64,000 nucleotides of DNA from Chitinophagaceae bacterium (GCA_024508725.1 JANINS010000003.1:620001-684000), one strand, 5' to 3'; shown: positions 50,782-60,912, counted from the stretch's first letter. The notes: a model not told the origin generated them from the letters alone. Numbers and translations are program-made.

Positions 50782-50981
50782 AAAGCTGTTTTGTTAAGGA
50801 AATTTTAATTTAGGTGAAACCAGATTAGAATTGATCACACACGTTTCAACAAAAGATATTGTCCTACTATTTGATATGGGTCAAACCTTTCAATTAGTTC
50901 GCAAGACAACAAAGAGAACTGTTAGGATGTTCCGTGTTTGTTCCATGTATACCGAATGTATGTCTCAGGTTAGTTGCATGT

Positions 50982-53315
50982 TCAAAGCGAAGTATTACGC
51001 TTTTTTACTTTGGCTACAGATAAAATAAGTACTGGAAGTAATACAAGGTTCGTTAATGTACTTACTAGTAATGTAAGAGATGTTAACCATCCCAAAGCTT
51101 TTGTTCCGCCAAAATCACTAAAGCAAAAAATCACAAAGCCTGCAACAAGTACAAGTGATGTATAGATGATACTTAATCCCGTATGCCTGATAGTTTGTAC
51201 TAAAGTTTGCAGAACATTTCCCTGGTATAGTGGAAGTTCCTGTTTATAGTTGACAAGGAAACGTATCGTGATATCGATCGCTATTCCCAAAGCGATACTA
51301 AAGATCAAAACAGTGGATGGTTTTAGTGATACTCCGATCCATCCCATTAATCCTGCAGTAATCACCAAAGGAACCAAATTAGGAATGAGTGAACAGATCA
51401 GTATTCTGAATGATCTGAACAAATACAGCATACACAATGCTATCAATAGAAAAGCCCAGAAGATGCTATCTCTAAGTCCGTTGATGATAAACCGAACACC
51501 TTCCAAAAAAGTTACACTGGTACCTGTAAATGTTACTTTGTATTTAGAAGGCTCGAAAGTAGAATCAGCCAACCGCTTAAGCGTATCTAAGAACACTGGA
51601 AGTCTTGCACTGCCAATATCCTTCATATTGATACTGATCCTTGCAACACTCAAACTATCTTTTCCAACGAACGATGTCATCAACTTAGTTAAACCCGTTT
51701 GTTTTGTTGAATCGCCTTTCGATCGCAATACATTTCTTAATGAAGCCGGAATGGTGATTGGTAACGCATAGCTGGCACTGTCGTTATCATAATAGGCCTG
51801 GTTGAAAAACTTTAAACCTTCAACAAGACTAAGTGGCCTTGCAGTCTCAGGCATAGCATTCACTTTATCAGAAAACTCTTCAATGTCCAGCAAGGCTTCC
51901 ATATCACTGCTGAGAACGCCATTCTTCTTTTTGGTATCCACGACTACTTCCAGAGGCATTACTCCGTGAAAGTTGCGCTCAAACCATTTCAGATCGGTAT
52001 ATATCTTATCCTGCTTTGGCAGATCATCTACAATAAAACCTTCGCTCTTCAGGCGGAATAATCCAACAACTGCAAATGCTGTAACCAATCCTGTTACAAC
52101 ATAGATCGTTTTGGTATGATGAACCGTCCACTTCTCTATCCTTATTAAAAAATTCTCCAGTATTTTATTATCGAGATACTTTGTATGATGTGGCTTAGGT
52201 GCCGGTAAATAACTCAGCACAGCCGGAATAAATACCAGCGAGATAAAGAACAAAGCCATGATGTTGATTCCTGCTACTGCACCAAACTCATACAACAATG
52301 CACTTTTAGTTAGTGCAAACACTGCAAACCCTACTGCTGCTGCAATATTGCAGAATAAAGTAACTACTCCCATCCTGCCGATCATTGTTACCAAAGCCTC
52401 ATTCTTATTGCCTGTTTCTCTATACGAAGAATGATATTTATTGAGAAAGTAAATACAGTTTGGAACACCTATCACAACGATCAATGGTGGTATCAAAGCA
52501 ATTAACAATGTGATCTTATATCCGAGTAACACAATTGTTCCCAAGCTCCATACCACTCCTATCAATACTACAGCAAGACTTATCATCATTGCACTGAAAG
52601 AACGGAAGAATAACAACAGTGTTATGGCACTGAGTACAATTGAACCGATCAAAAACCAGTTCATCTCATTCTTTATTCTGTTACCCACTTCTGTTCTGAT
52701 AAAAGGCAAGCCACTCACTTTCGTTTGAATACCTGTTTCTTTTTCAAACTCCTTCACTTTGGCCATGATATCATTTACCAGTCGTGTACGGCTTTTGCTA
52801 TTGATGCTGTCTTTATTAACACGAACGCCTGTCAGATATGAATGTGTTTCAGGATTGTATAATAACCCTTTGTAAAAAGGTAGATTCTCAAATACCGCTC
52901 TTGCACTATCCAGATTGGACTGATCAGCAAATGGATAACTGAATATCTTGGTAGGTATAAGTTTCTCTGAACTATCCTTCATCAACACCACTGCTTCGGG
53001 AATACTCAAAATATCTTCCACACCAACAACCGTTTTTAATTGCTGATGCAGTTTCCCAACGGCATTAAATATTTTAGCCGAATAAAATTCCTTACTCTCA
53101 ATTCCTATTGCCAATGTACCACCATCATCTCCAAACTTATCTTTGAACGACTGGAAGTCCTGGTATTTAGGATTGTCGGTAGGTATTGCTCTGGTAAATT
53201 CATAACTCAACTGAACTTTACTGGCTTTAAAAGCCATGAAAGCAGTTATACCAATAAGCACTATAAATAAAATCAAACGAAAACGAAGGATGAACTGACC
53301 TAACTTATGCCACAT
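50982..53315 (-). CDS. RND/MMPL-family transporter
   Basis: Encodes 777 residues in two similar halves. Each half has one helix, a large periplasmic loop, and a five-helix bundle (about 20-34 then 225-420; 400-416 then 625-770). It matches the 'hydrophobe/amphiphile efflux-3' or MMPL subgroup (YQDFQSFKDKFGDDGGTLAIGI and PSTVLIFSIALGIAIDITIRFLVNYKQELP). Helix 4 carries the acidic proton-relay residues typical of RND pumps (IDITI). There is no adaptor or outer membrane partner next door, so it probably moves a lipid-like molecule across or within the inner membrane. Whether it belongs to the polymer locus beside it is unknown. Confidence 0.85.
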   Translation of the reverse strand: MWHKLGQFILRFRLILFIVLIGITAFMAFKASKVQLSYEFTRAIPTDNPKYQDFQSFKDKFGDDGGTLAIGIESKEFYSAKIFNAVGKLHQQLKTVVGVEDILSIPEAVVLMKDSSEKLIPTKIFSYPFADQSNLDSARAVFENLPFYKGLLYNPETHSYLTGVRVNKDSINSKSRTRLVNDIMAKVKEFEKETGIQTKVSGLPFIRTEVGNRIKNEMNWFLIGSIVLSAITLLLFFRSFSAMMISLAVVLIGVVWSLGTIVLLGYKITLLIALIPPLIVVIGVPNCIYFLNKYHSSYRETGNKNEALVTMIGRMGVVTLFCNIAAAVGFAVFALTKSALLYEFGAVAGINIMALFFISLVFIPAVLSYLPAPKPHHTKYLDNKILENFLIRIEKWTVHHTKTIYVVTGLVTAFAVVGLFRLKSEGFIVDDLPKQDKIYTDLKWFERNFHGVMPLEVVVDTKKKNGVLSSDMEALLDIEEFSDKVNAMPETARPLSLVEGLKFFNQAYYDNDSASYALPITIPASLRNVLRSKGDSTKQTGLTKLMTSFVGKDSLSVARISINMKDIGSARLPVFLDTLKRLADSTFEPSKYKVTFTGTSVTFLEGVRFIINGLRDSIFWAFLLIALCMLYLFRSFRILICSLIPNLVPLVITAGLMGWIGVSLKPSTVLIFSIALGIAIDITIRFLVNYKQELPLYQGNVLQTLVQTIRHTGLSIIYTSLVLVAGFVIFCFSDFGGTKALGWLTSLTLLVSTLTNLVLLPVLILSVAKVKKRNTSL

Positions 53316-53444
53316 AACACGGTTTCAGCGGCAAAGAAACGTAAGCCTTGAACATTATACAAACCAAACTTGCTGTTTTGATGTTATGATAAACACGGCA
53401 AGAAGCATCATTTTCAATATTTTTATCCTTCAACAGATTAGGGC

Positions 53445-54683
53445 ATGTACAGCAAGATCGTATTAAGCTTTTTATTATTTATCAGTCTTTGCAGTTTTGC
53501 GCAGGACACTACATCATCCGACGGACTTTTTCAGTTAGCCCGTAAAGCAGCATTCGACGAAAAGAATTATCCCAAAGCAATCGAACTAAGCAGAAGAGCT
53601 TTGGATATCTCTCCCAAATATTCCGATATCAGGATTTTTCTTGGAAGAGTGTATACATGGAGCAACATGTACGATAGTGCAAAAGCTGCTTATGAGTATG
53701 TATTGAGTTATGATGCTGCATACGAAGATGCTTATGCTGCTTATACTGATCTTGAATACTGGAATGATCATAATGAAGCTGCTTTAAAGCTGGTGAATGC
53801 CGGATTAACGCATCATCCCAACTCCGAAACACTGTTACTAAAGAAAGCGAAAGTGCTATTCGCATTACGACGTTTCCAGGAATCGGCAGATGCAGTAAAT
53901 GATGTTCTAAAGATCAATAAAGCCAACACAGAAGCAAGGGCTTTTGCTGAACGATTAAAAGAAGCTGTTGCAAAAAACAGGATCGGCATCAGCTATAGTT
54001 ATACAACCTTCGATAAACAATTTGCTGATCCATGGCATATCCTCAGCTTCGATTATGGCAGGCAAACAAAACTCGGTTCCTTCGCAGCAAGGATCAATTA
54101 TGCCAATCGCTTTAAACAAAACGGACTGCAATACGAAGTGGATATGTATCCTCGTATCAATAAAACTTTCTATAGCTATGTGAGCTTTGGTTATTCGGAT
54201 GATGTAGGCGTTTTTCCAAAGTACAGGGCAGGATTTTCACTCTATGCTAATCTTCCTAAAAGTTTTGAAGCCGAGGTTGGAACAAGGTATCTCTATTTCA
54301 CCGATGCAACATGGATCTACACATTATACTTAGGTAAGTATTACAAGAATTTTTTGTTTGGTGCAAGAACATATCTCACACCTTCAAGCAACAGGGTTTC
54401 GCAATCGTACAATTTAATGGCGAGATATTATTACAGTGGTAATGCCGATGATTATCTACATGTCAACATCGGAACAGGTATTTCACCTGATGATCGCCAA
54501 TCTGCCATTCTCATTAACAGCAATTACAAATTGGTAAGTAATAAAGCTTCGCTTGATTGGAGAAAATCGTTCAACAGATTAAACATTTTAGGTTTATCAG
54601 CAGGTTGGGTAAACCAGGAATATCTTCCCAAAACAAAAGGTAACCAATACGAGTTTGGCATCTCATACCAAAGAAGATTCTGA
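53445..54683 (+). CDS. TPR + beta-barrel outer membrane protein (YaiO-like)
   Basis: Encodes 412 residues with a signal peptide (about 1-20, CSFAQ), about four tetratricopeptide repeats (residues 25-175: AAFDEKNYPKAIELSRRALDISPKYSDIRIFLGRVYTWSNMYDSAKAAYEYVL and more), then a C-terminal beta barrel (about 180-412) ending SYQRRF with a terminal aromatic. This matches the YaiO family and the general plan of PgaA, the exporter of poly-N-acetylglucosamine, in which TPRs in the periplasm guide a polymer to a barrel. It overlaps the next gene by one base (TGATG). It converges on a synthase-like operon on the opposite strand. Confidence 0.82.
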   Translation: MYSKIVLSFLLFISLCSFAQDTTSSDGLFQLARKAAFDEKNYPKAIELSRRALDISPKYSDIRIFLGRVYTWSNMYDSAKAAYEYVLSYDAAYEDAYAAYTDLEYWNDHNEAALKLVNAGLTHHPNSETLLLKKAKVLFALRRFQESADAVNDVLKINKANTEARAFAERLKEAVAKNRIGISYSYTTFDKQFADPWHILSFDYGRQTKLGSFAARINYANRFKQNGLQYEVDMYPRINKTFYSYVSFGYSDDVGVFPKYRAGFSLYANLPKSFEAEVGTRYLYFTDATWIYTLYLGKYYKNFLFGARTYLTPSSNRVSQSYNLMARYYYSGNADDYLHVNIGTGISPDDRQSAILINSNYKLVSNKASLDWRKSFNRLNILGLSAGWVNQEYLPKTKGNQYEFGISYQRRF

Positions 54684-55843
54684 TGTGGAAGAAAAAATAT
54701 AACCGCTATATTCTTTACGCTATTCTACTTACTCCTTTCTGGATGTGGATGGCATGGGTGCTTACTCCAAAGAAAAAATTGATGGTAGGCATCATTGATA
54801 AAACGGTGCTCACAAAAAAGGGACAGGAACATATTTCTTTGATGTGGGTATTGAATCATGAAAAATTTGCAAAGATCAACAACGACCTGTACGAAACACA
54901 GCGAGACTACTTCGGCTTTTTCCCTTTAGGTAATGAGAAATATAAAGTGAAAGGTCTTGAACGTTTTTCTTCAGCAAAGCTGAACCAGCTAAGCGAAGAT
55001 TGCGACATGGCTTATCTCACCGATGCGTATGGCATTTATAATAATGAATGGTATCAACGAAAAAATATCACTGAGAGATCGGGTATTGTTTATGGCGGAA
55101 TGAGCCAGCAGGATCTTGATTTCCTTCTTAAAATGAAGCAGAAAAAGAAGTTGGTGATTGCCGAATTCAATTGCCTGGGATCACCAACATCGATCAATGT
55201 TAGATCCGGTTTTGAAAATGCGTTTGGAATGAAATGGACCGGTTGGATCGGTAGATATTTCGATATATTGGATACAGCGATTAACCAGGAACTTCCAAAA
55301 TGGCTGGTGAATAATTATATCGCTCAGCATGGAGGCAAGTGGCCTTTTAAAAAGAGCGGAATTGCTTTTGTAAGAGAAGATGATCGTGTGGTGATACTCG
55401 AAAATCAAACGCATCTGAGTTATGAGTTACCCCAAATGTTCAGCAGGGCAAAGGCGATAGAGGAATATGATCTGCCAAAGAAGATCAATTATTCTTTTTG
55501 GTTTGATATAAATACAGTTGATACATCAGTAAATGAAGTATTAGCCGATTTTAAAATTCCTGTGAATAAAGCCGGTGCTACAGAATTACAGAAAGAAGGC
55601 ATCCCACAAATATTTCCTTCGATTATATCCCACAATAAAGAAGATTATAAGTTCTGGTATTTCTGTGCTGATTATTGCGACAACCCGATCAGCAATATTT
55701 CTTCATACTTTAAAGGAATATCTTTTTTTAGAAGGATGTTTTACAACACAACAGATCCGGCTGAACGAAGAAATTTCTTCTGGAATGTATATCGACCTCT
55801 TGTTACAAAGATCCTCGATGATTACCAGGAAACATTGAAATAA
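54683..55843 (+). CDS. Membrane-anchored protein of unknown function in the polymer locus
   Basis: Encodes 386 residues. One N-terminal helix (about 9-27) anchors a periplasmic or external part of about 355 residues. Conserved-looking patches are DYFGFFP, DMAYLTDAYGIYNNEW, LVIAEFNCLGSPT, GWIGRYFDIL and FYNTTDPAERRNFFWNVYRP. The MAYLTD and LVIAEFN strands have the look of a class I glutamine-amidotransferase or Rossmann-like fold, but I do not recognise the family. Its start overlaps the YaiO-like stop. It ends exactly where the opposing glycosyltransferase fusion gene ends (55843/55844), with no gap. It occupies the place of a polymer-modifying or docking partner. Confidence 0.6.
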   Translation: MWKKKYNRYILYAILLTPFWMWMAWVLTPKKKLMVGIIDKTVLTKKGQEHISLMWVLNHEKFAKINNDLYETQRDYFGFFPLGNEKYKVKGLERFSSAKLNQLSEDCDMAYLTDAYGIYNNEWYQRKNITERSGIVYGGMSQQDLDFLLKMKQKKKLVIAEFNCLGSPTSINVRSGFENAFGMKWTGWIGRYFDILDTAINQELPKWLVNNYIAQHGGKWPFKKSGIAFVREDDRVVILENQTHLSYELPQMFSRAKAIEEYDLPKKINYSFWFDINTVDTSVNEVLADFKIPVNKAGATELQKEGIPQIFPSIISHNKEDYKFWYFCADYCDNPISNISSYFKGISFFRRMFYNTTDPAERRNFFWNVYRPLVTKILDDYQETLK

Positions 55844-58800
55844 CTATTTGATCGTTGCAGAATCCGGAACCAACTTAAGACTGCCATTCACTTTTGCATT
55901 CTTTGATTTGAACTGGTCAAATGCTGCTTTTAACTGAGCCTGCTTTTTACTGTCATTTTCCATCTTCATGTCCATGTTCGGCTGAATGCTGTACAATTGT
56001 TCGCCGCTGAGCCAATAGTTGCCCATCATGAAATCTACTGTCTCGAGCTTTGTTTGAATAAATGGATAAGCATGAATATTCCTGAAGTTCTGAGCTGTAT
56101 CAATTCCGCTTCCCATCCAACTTGCAACAGCCGGAGGTTTTACACCATAGTTTTTAAGCCAGTTGAGTAATGTGGGCACCACATCAAGATGTGTTGATAT
56201 AGATGAAAATTGTGCGGTTCTTTTCAATAGCGGCGAATAAATAATAAACGGAACATGGTACCTGTCAAGCCTTGTTGCCATTGGTATTTCCGGCATTCTA
56301 TGGTCTCCTGTAATAATGAAAATGGTGTTGGCGTATTCAGGTTTTGATTTATACCCTTCGATCAGATCTCTTACAGCATCATCAGCAAAAAGAACACTGG
56401 CATATTGTGCCTTATATCTTCTTGCTGCATCCATTTGCTCAGGAGTGAATTTTAGTTGCCGCATTCGCTGCTCAAATCTTTTGTTGTACTCATCCATGTT
56501 GTTGATGAGAAACGGACTGTGAGTAGATACGGTAAGAATGATATCACAGAAAGGTGCTTTTTGCTGAGATGAGAGATATCTTCTTATCAATTCCTTATCA
56601 CCATAACCCCATGTAAACCCAAGTGACGACTGTGGCATTTTCTGGTATCCCGATGGAAAACTTTTCTCATCATATACAGCAACACCATTTCGTTGAAGGA
56701 ATAAATTCATGAAATCAAAAGAAGCATCACCACCATAATAAAACGATGAGTTGTATCCCTGTGTTTTAAGAATACTCATCAACGATTGATGTGGCGGCAT
56801 TTGGTCTTTCAACTCAGTGAATCCACTTTGCCCATAAGGAAGCGAAGCAGTTAATGAAGGCAACATTCCAAATGTTCTTCCACTGGCACTTAAGAAATTC
56901 TCCCAGTATAAACTTTTAGAAGATAAAGAATCAATATATGGAGTAAAGTTACCAAGGTATGCACCTTCATTCGTGAAAGCTCGTCCTAAACCTTCTACTA
57001 CAACAAAAACAATATTGGGTTTTGTCGGAGCAGTATTGAAAAAAGGTGACAATACATCTACAGTTGTATCAACAGTGTGCAGGAAAGGATATTCACTTTC
57101 ATTTACATAATTGAACTTCGCTATTGTAGTGTTTTCTTCCACTTCACCCGAAAAGATATCATCATAAATATCATAATCGTTGGTAGGAAAGAAATGTCTG
57201 AAACTTTGTGTGTAAAAGAAGTATGATTTGTTAGTGGTAAGATTGTTACTGTACTCCTGCTGCGTCATCAGAGAGTTGGTGGTACGAGCAAAGCGAAACG
57301 TAAACCCAATAGCAAGTATTAGTAGTAATGTTAAAGAGAATACCCTGGCAGGCTTAATCTTTTTTGAAACAAATCCAATCGCAAAAGCAATGGAAGCGAT
57401 CATTAATAAAGAGCCGAGTACAGTCCACACATTCAAAGCTCCGGAAGCTCCTATCGTTTGATTGATATCTTTCCACGAATACGCCCAAACATCAGAACCC
57501 AAAGGAACCAGTGTTGATACAAAATAGTACACCAATCCCGCCTGCACTACAACTGCAATCGTTCCAACAGCAATAAAGAAAATGGAAGCTATTTTCTTGC
57601 TCAAAAGATATAACAGGCAGAAAGAAAAAAACAACCAGATACCATAAGACAAAATAAACGACACATCCTTTACCAGGCTAAGTAATATCACTTCTGTTAC
57701 AGATGCAGGTGCTTCGTGGAGTTTGATGTTGATAATGATCTCTGCTGTTCTTACAAGCAGGAACAGTATCGCTAGTGGAATAAAATGAGCAACAAAAGAT
57801 CTCGCAGCTCCAATAATCTTCTCAATGAAACCTGGCTGGACTGTTTCTTCTTTACGAGAAACAGCAACAGGTGTGGGTTGAGCTGCAACAGGACTTATGG
57901 CTTGCTCTGTTTGCTTTTGTAATATTCCCGGTTGTATTTCTGCAACAGTTGGAGTTGCCTGGGGCTGAGCAGGTGTTGCACCAAAACCCTGCCTTGTCAT
58001 TTCGCCCCAGCTTTTCTTTTTGCGTAACAGATCAATGTAACCCATCACCCCATGCCACACAACAAATGGATGAAACCGGAAAGGCTCGGTTAAACCTGTA
58101 AGCAAAAGTTTCATTACATCCGTTCGCCGTTTGTACTGATTGTAAGTAAGCACTTCCATCAATACAGCGAAAGCTGAATAGGTATAACCGAATGAAATAA
58201 TGAAAGCAAGGAAAAGAAAAAAAGTACTCCAATCGATCACACCAAAAAAAGACATTATAAGTAAGGCGATAAATCCAAGAAACTCAATGGCGGGAGCACA
58301 CATTTCGAAAAAGAACCAATAAGGATAACTCAACATGCCTAATATCCCATACTTGGGATTAAAGAACATTTTTTTATGTATCTGCAGTGTTTCTATCGTG
58401 CCTCTTGTCCACCGGTTTCTTTGACGACCTAATATTTTATAAGAGGCTGGCGCTTCTGTCCAGCATAAAGGATCAGGAATGAAAGCAACTTTGTATGGCT
58501 CGTTCCGCTCTTCCATATAACGTCGCATTCTTACTACTAATTCCATGTCTTCGCCAACAGTGTTATGGTTGTATCCACCACATTTAATTACGATCTCTTT
58601 ATCAAATGCACCAAAAGCACCGGAGATCAAAAGCAGTCCATTCAACCGGCTCCAGGCCATTCTGCCAAGTAAAAATGCCCTGATGTATTCCAACACCTGC
58701 ATACGAGGCAGGTATTGTTCCGGCAAACGAACTTTTAATAACTTACCATGTTCAATCACACAGGAATTAGCGATCCTTACTACACCACCGGTAGCGATCA

Positions 58801-59389
58801 CTTTTACTTTTGTTTCCTCTATAAATGGTTTGGTGAGCTTTAATAAAGCATCCTGCTCCAGTACACAGTCAACATCAATGCAAACAATATAATCGTTAGA
58901 GGCGATGTTAACACCAACATTCAAAGCATCGGCCTTTCCGCCATTCATCTTATCAACAACAACCAGCTTTTTATAAACCGGGTTGCTGCTTTTATAAATA
59001 CCTCTCACTTCTTTCGTAGGTATCTGGTATCTCACGAAATAATCGATCTTCTTCAGGTCATAAGCCTTGATCAGCTTAGCCATCGTATCATCTTTACTGC
59101 CATCGTTGATGATAACCACCTCGAGATTACTGTAATATATAGAGAGCAGTGAACGGACATTCTCAATGATCGTTGCTCCTTCATTATAAGCAGGTGCTAA
59201 GATGCTGAGCGAAGGAACGTGTGGTGAAGAAACCAATGTTCTATAATCAGTAAAACTGTTCTTATTGATGTAATGCCTTGCATCTCCGGTTGAGTAAATG
59301 GCAATGAGTATATAAAAAAGCAACAGTGTTACCGAATAGGTAAATATTGCATAAGTGATGAAGTCATATATAAATACCTGCCAGCTCAA
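55844..59389 (-). CDS. Fused processive glycosyltransferase (GT2) and LtaS-like phosphotransferase
   Basis: Encodes 1181 residues. Residues 1-460 are a membrane GT2 of PgaC/cellulose-synthase type: D96 (INDG), D172-x-D174, E280-D281 and Q323-x-x-R-W, so all catalytic motifs are present, with flanking helices. A Pro/Ala/Gln-rich linker (about 468-520) leads to five helices (about 533-700) and an LtaS-like domain of the alkaline phosphatase superfamily. Metal and nucleophile residues are E799, T839 (GRTFG), H957 (THSPF), D1029-H1030 (GDHR). LtaS adds glycerol phosphate from lipid donors to an acceptor, so one protein may build a polymer and decorate it with phospho-groups. The start is a TTG overlapping the HEAT gene stop. 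Confidence 0.85.
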   Translation of the reverse strand: MSWQVFIYDFITYAIFTYSVTLLLFYILIAIYSTGDARHYINKNSFTDYRTLVSSPHVPSLSILAPAYNEGATIIENVRSLLSIYYSNLEVVIINDGSKDDTMAKLIKAYDLKKIDYFVRYQIPTKEVRGIYKSSNPVYKKLVVVDKMNGGKADALNVGVNIASNDYIVCIDVDCVLEQDALLKLTKPFIEETKVKVIATGGVVRIANSCVIEHGKLLKVRLPEQYLPRMQVLEYIRAFLLGRMAWSRLNGLLLISGAFGAFDKEIVIKCGGYNHNTVGEDMELVVRMRRYMEERNEPYKVAFIPDPLCWTEAPASYKILGRQRNRWTRGTIETLQIHKKMFFNPKYGILGMLSYPYWFFFEMCAPAIEFLGFIALLIMSFFGVIDWSTFFLFLAFIISFGYTYSAFAVLMEVLTYNQYKRRTDVMKLLLTGLTEPFRFHPFVVWHGVMGYIDLLRKKKSWGEMTRQGFGATPAQPQATPTVAEIQPGILQKQTEQAISPVAAQPTPVAVSRKEETVQPGFIEKIIGAARSFVAHFIPLAILFLLVRTAEIIINIKLHEAPASVTEVILLSLVKDVSFILSYGIWLFFSFCLLYLLSKKIASIFFIAVGTIAVVVQAGLVYYFVSTLVPLGSDVWAYSWKDINQTIGASGALNVWTVLGSLLMIASIAFAIGFVSKKIKPARVFSLTLLLILAIGFTFRFARTTNSLMTQQEYSNNLTTNKSYFFYTQSFRHFFPTNDYDIYDDIFSGEVEENTTIAKFNYVNESEYPFLHTVDTTVDVLSPFFNTAPTKPNIVFVVVEGLGRAFTNEGAYLGNFTPYIDSLSSKSLYWENFLSASGRTFGMLPSLTASLPYGQSGFTELKDQMPPHQSLMSILKTQGYNSSFYYGGDASFDFMNLFLQRNGVAVYDEKSFPSGYQKMPQSSLGFTWGYGDKELIRRYLSSQQKAPFCDIILTVSTHSPFLINNMDEYNKRFEQRMRQLKFTPEQMDAARRYKAQYASVLFADDAVRDLIEGYKSKPEYANTIFIITGDHRMPEIPMATRLDRYHVPFIIYSPLLKRTAQFSSISTHLDVVPTLLNWLKNYGVKPPAVASWMGSGIDTAQNFRNIHAYPFIQTKLETVDFMMGNYWLSGEQLYSIQPNMDMKMENDSKKQAQLKAAFDQFKSKNAKVNGSLKLVPDSATIK

Positions 59390-60483
59390 AATGTCATCTC
59401 GGCTTTTACGTGTTGATATATTTGTTGATACGGTTCAGGATTTTCAGCAGCTTTTTCTTCAAGCAATTTTATGCTTCCAAGTTCCGCCATTGCTTTGGCT
59501 GCAGCCAGCTTAAGAAAATCATTTTCATTTTCAAGTTCATGCTGCAAAAAAGGAATATGTGCTTCTGAACCGATCTTGTGAATTTGCTGAAGGATGTTGA
59601 TCCTATTGGTGAATCTTTCCTGCCTGTATTGCTGTATCATTTTGCCGGCACTGTTTTCATCGCCGATCTTGGCCAATGTAGCCACAGCTTGTATCCGCAC
59701 TTTTTCATTTGTATGGAAAAGACATTCCTCCACTTTATTTTTTACCTGGAATTGTTGGTAAACTTCCGATAGCTTTAAAGCAAAGATCACCACCGTATCG
59801 TTGGGAGATGAAAGCCATTGCTGCATTTTCGGCATGTCTTGCTGAGTAAAATTCTTTAGCTGTACCAATAGTTGAACCTGTTGCCATTCGCTAATGTCAT
59901 AAGATGCTATATTCAAAAAACGAAGACCGTTAAATCCCGACCAGTGAATGATGGCTGCTTGTGCCTCGTTACGAACAAGATCATTCTTACTATTGGTTAA
60001 CCGGTAAACCCTGAGCAGTTGATCATTCTGATCCATGATGGCCAGCTCCTGAATGCCTTTGGCTTTTATATACCAGAAGTTGCTTTGCAGTTTTTTAAGT
60101 GAGTCTTGTTTAAAGCCAAGTTCTTCGTACAACTGACGAATGTTATTGGCTACAGATCCTGAAAAAGTTTTTTTATTGGTGATGAGATTTTCTATCGCAT
60201 AATCTCTCGCTGCTTTTGTTTTAAAGAGCCGCTGAAATTTTTCGGGGATCCTGATCTCTTCATCATCATCTGCAAGGATCACATTGCTGATCCAGAGTTC
60301 AAGATTTTTTTTGATCCTTTCTTTAAAAAAGAAAGCCCTTTTCTTAAGCCCCAGGTATAAGTATGTAAAGAATACTATTGAAAATGTGATGCAAAGAAAG
60401 AACACCACGCAACTGATAAGCGTTTGCGGCGTGATGTATTGCTCGAATGCTGTTTTAAAATGGTTCTGAAACAGGAAAACCAA
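59386..60483 (-). CDS. Membrane-anchored HEAT-repeat protein
   Basis: Encodes 365 residues. One helix (about 22-46) is followed by a basic stretch and a cytoplasmic alpha-solenoid; HEAT-like repeats are clear at the C-terminal end (KVRIQAVATLAKIGDENSAGKMI and NDFLKLAAAKAMAELGSIKLLEE). The start is a TTG at 60483, as no in-frame ATG lies upstream before a stop. It overlaps the fused GT2-LtaS gene by four bases and follows a receiver gene by 34 bases. HEAT scaffolds usually bind partner proteins; here it could tie the receivers to the synthase at the membrane. That is inference. Confidence 0.7.
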   Translation of the reverse strand: MVFLFQNHFKTAFEQYITPQTLISCVVFFLCITFSIVFFTYLYLGLKKRAFFFKERIKKNLELWISNVILADDDEEIRIPEKFQRLFKTKAARDYAIENLITNKKTFSGSVANNIRQLYEELGFKQDSLKKLQSNFWYIKAKGIQELAIMDQNDQLLRVYRLTNSKNDLVRNEAQAAIIHWSGFNGLRFLNIASYDISEWQQVQLLVQLKNFTQQDMPKMQQWLSSPNDTVVIFALKLSEVYQQFQVKNKVEECLFHTNEKVRIQAVATLAKIGDENSAGKMIQQYRQERFTNRINILQQIHKIGSEAHIPFLQHELENENDFLKLAAAKAMAELGSIKLLEEKAAENPEPYQQIYQHVKAEMTF

Positions 60484-60517
60484 TGTATACCCCTTCTTTG
60501 TTTCGTGTTGTAAACTC

Positions 60518-60883
60518 CTAACCTTTTTTGGCCAGTCTTTTAATACGGATGCTTAACTCACTTAAGCTAAATGGCTTTTTCAGGTAATCATCTGCACCAA
60601 GTTCGAAAGCCTCTTCCACGATATTCTCCTGCCCCATTGTAGAAAGTACAATTACCGGAATATTCTTCTGCACATCATCCTGCTTTACTTTTCTCACTAC
60701 TTCCAGGCCAGACATATATGGCATCATAATATCTGTGATCACCAGGTCTGGTTGTTCTGCATCTATTTTTTGCAAGGCATCCAATCCATCGGTACAACCA
60801 ATTACATCATATCCTTCCTTCTTTAGCTTAAGCTCTAAAGTTTGCAAAATCAAAGGCTCATCCTCTGCTATAAGGATCTTCAT
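60518..60883 (-). CDS. Stand-alone response regulator receiver (REC) 1
   Basis: Encodes 121 residues, a bare receiver domain with no output domain. Acidic pocket D8-E9 (AEDEP), phospho-Asp51 (VITDIMMP), Thr/Ser near 82 (VLSTMGQ) and Lys near 103 (YLKKPF) are all present, so it should take up phosphate. It is closely related to the next upstream receiver; both start MKILIAEDE with near-identical DNA. It lies between that gene and the HEAT gene in an apparent operon. Confidence 0.92.
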   Translation of the reverse strand: MKILIAEDEPLILQTLELKLKKEGYDVIGCTDGLDALQKIDAEQPDLVITDIMMPYMSGLEVVRKVKQDDVQKNIPVIVLSTMGQENIVEEAFELGADDYLKKPFSLSELSIRIKRLAKKG

Positions 60884-60912
60884 ATCTGTTTTACTTTACT
60901 TACAAAATAAGT

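Noticed and set aside
50831-51028. 65-codon open frame between susC unit 2 and the RND transporter
   Set aside because: It overlaps the 3' end of the transporter gene on the other strand, has mixed hydrophobicity with no signal or domain, and has no promoter or terminator of its own.
53445-59389. A standard pgaABCD (poly-N-acetylglucosamine) operon
   Set aside because: There is no deacetylase (PgaB) and no PgaD, the synthase carries an extra LtaS-like half, and the genes are on opposite strands. It is at most an analogue.
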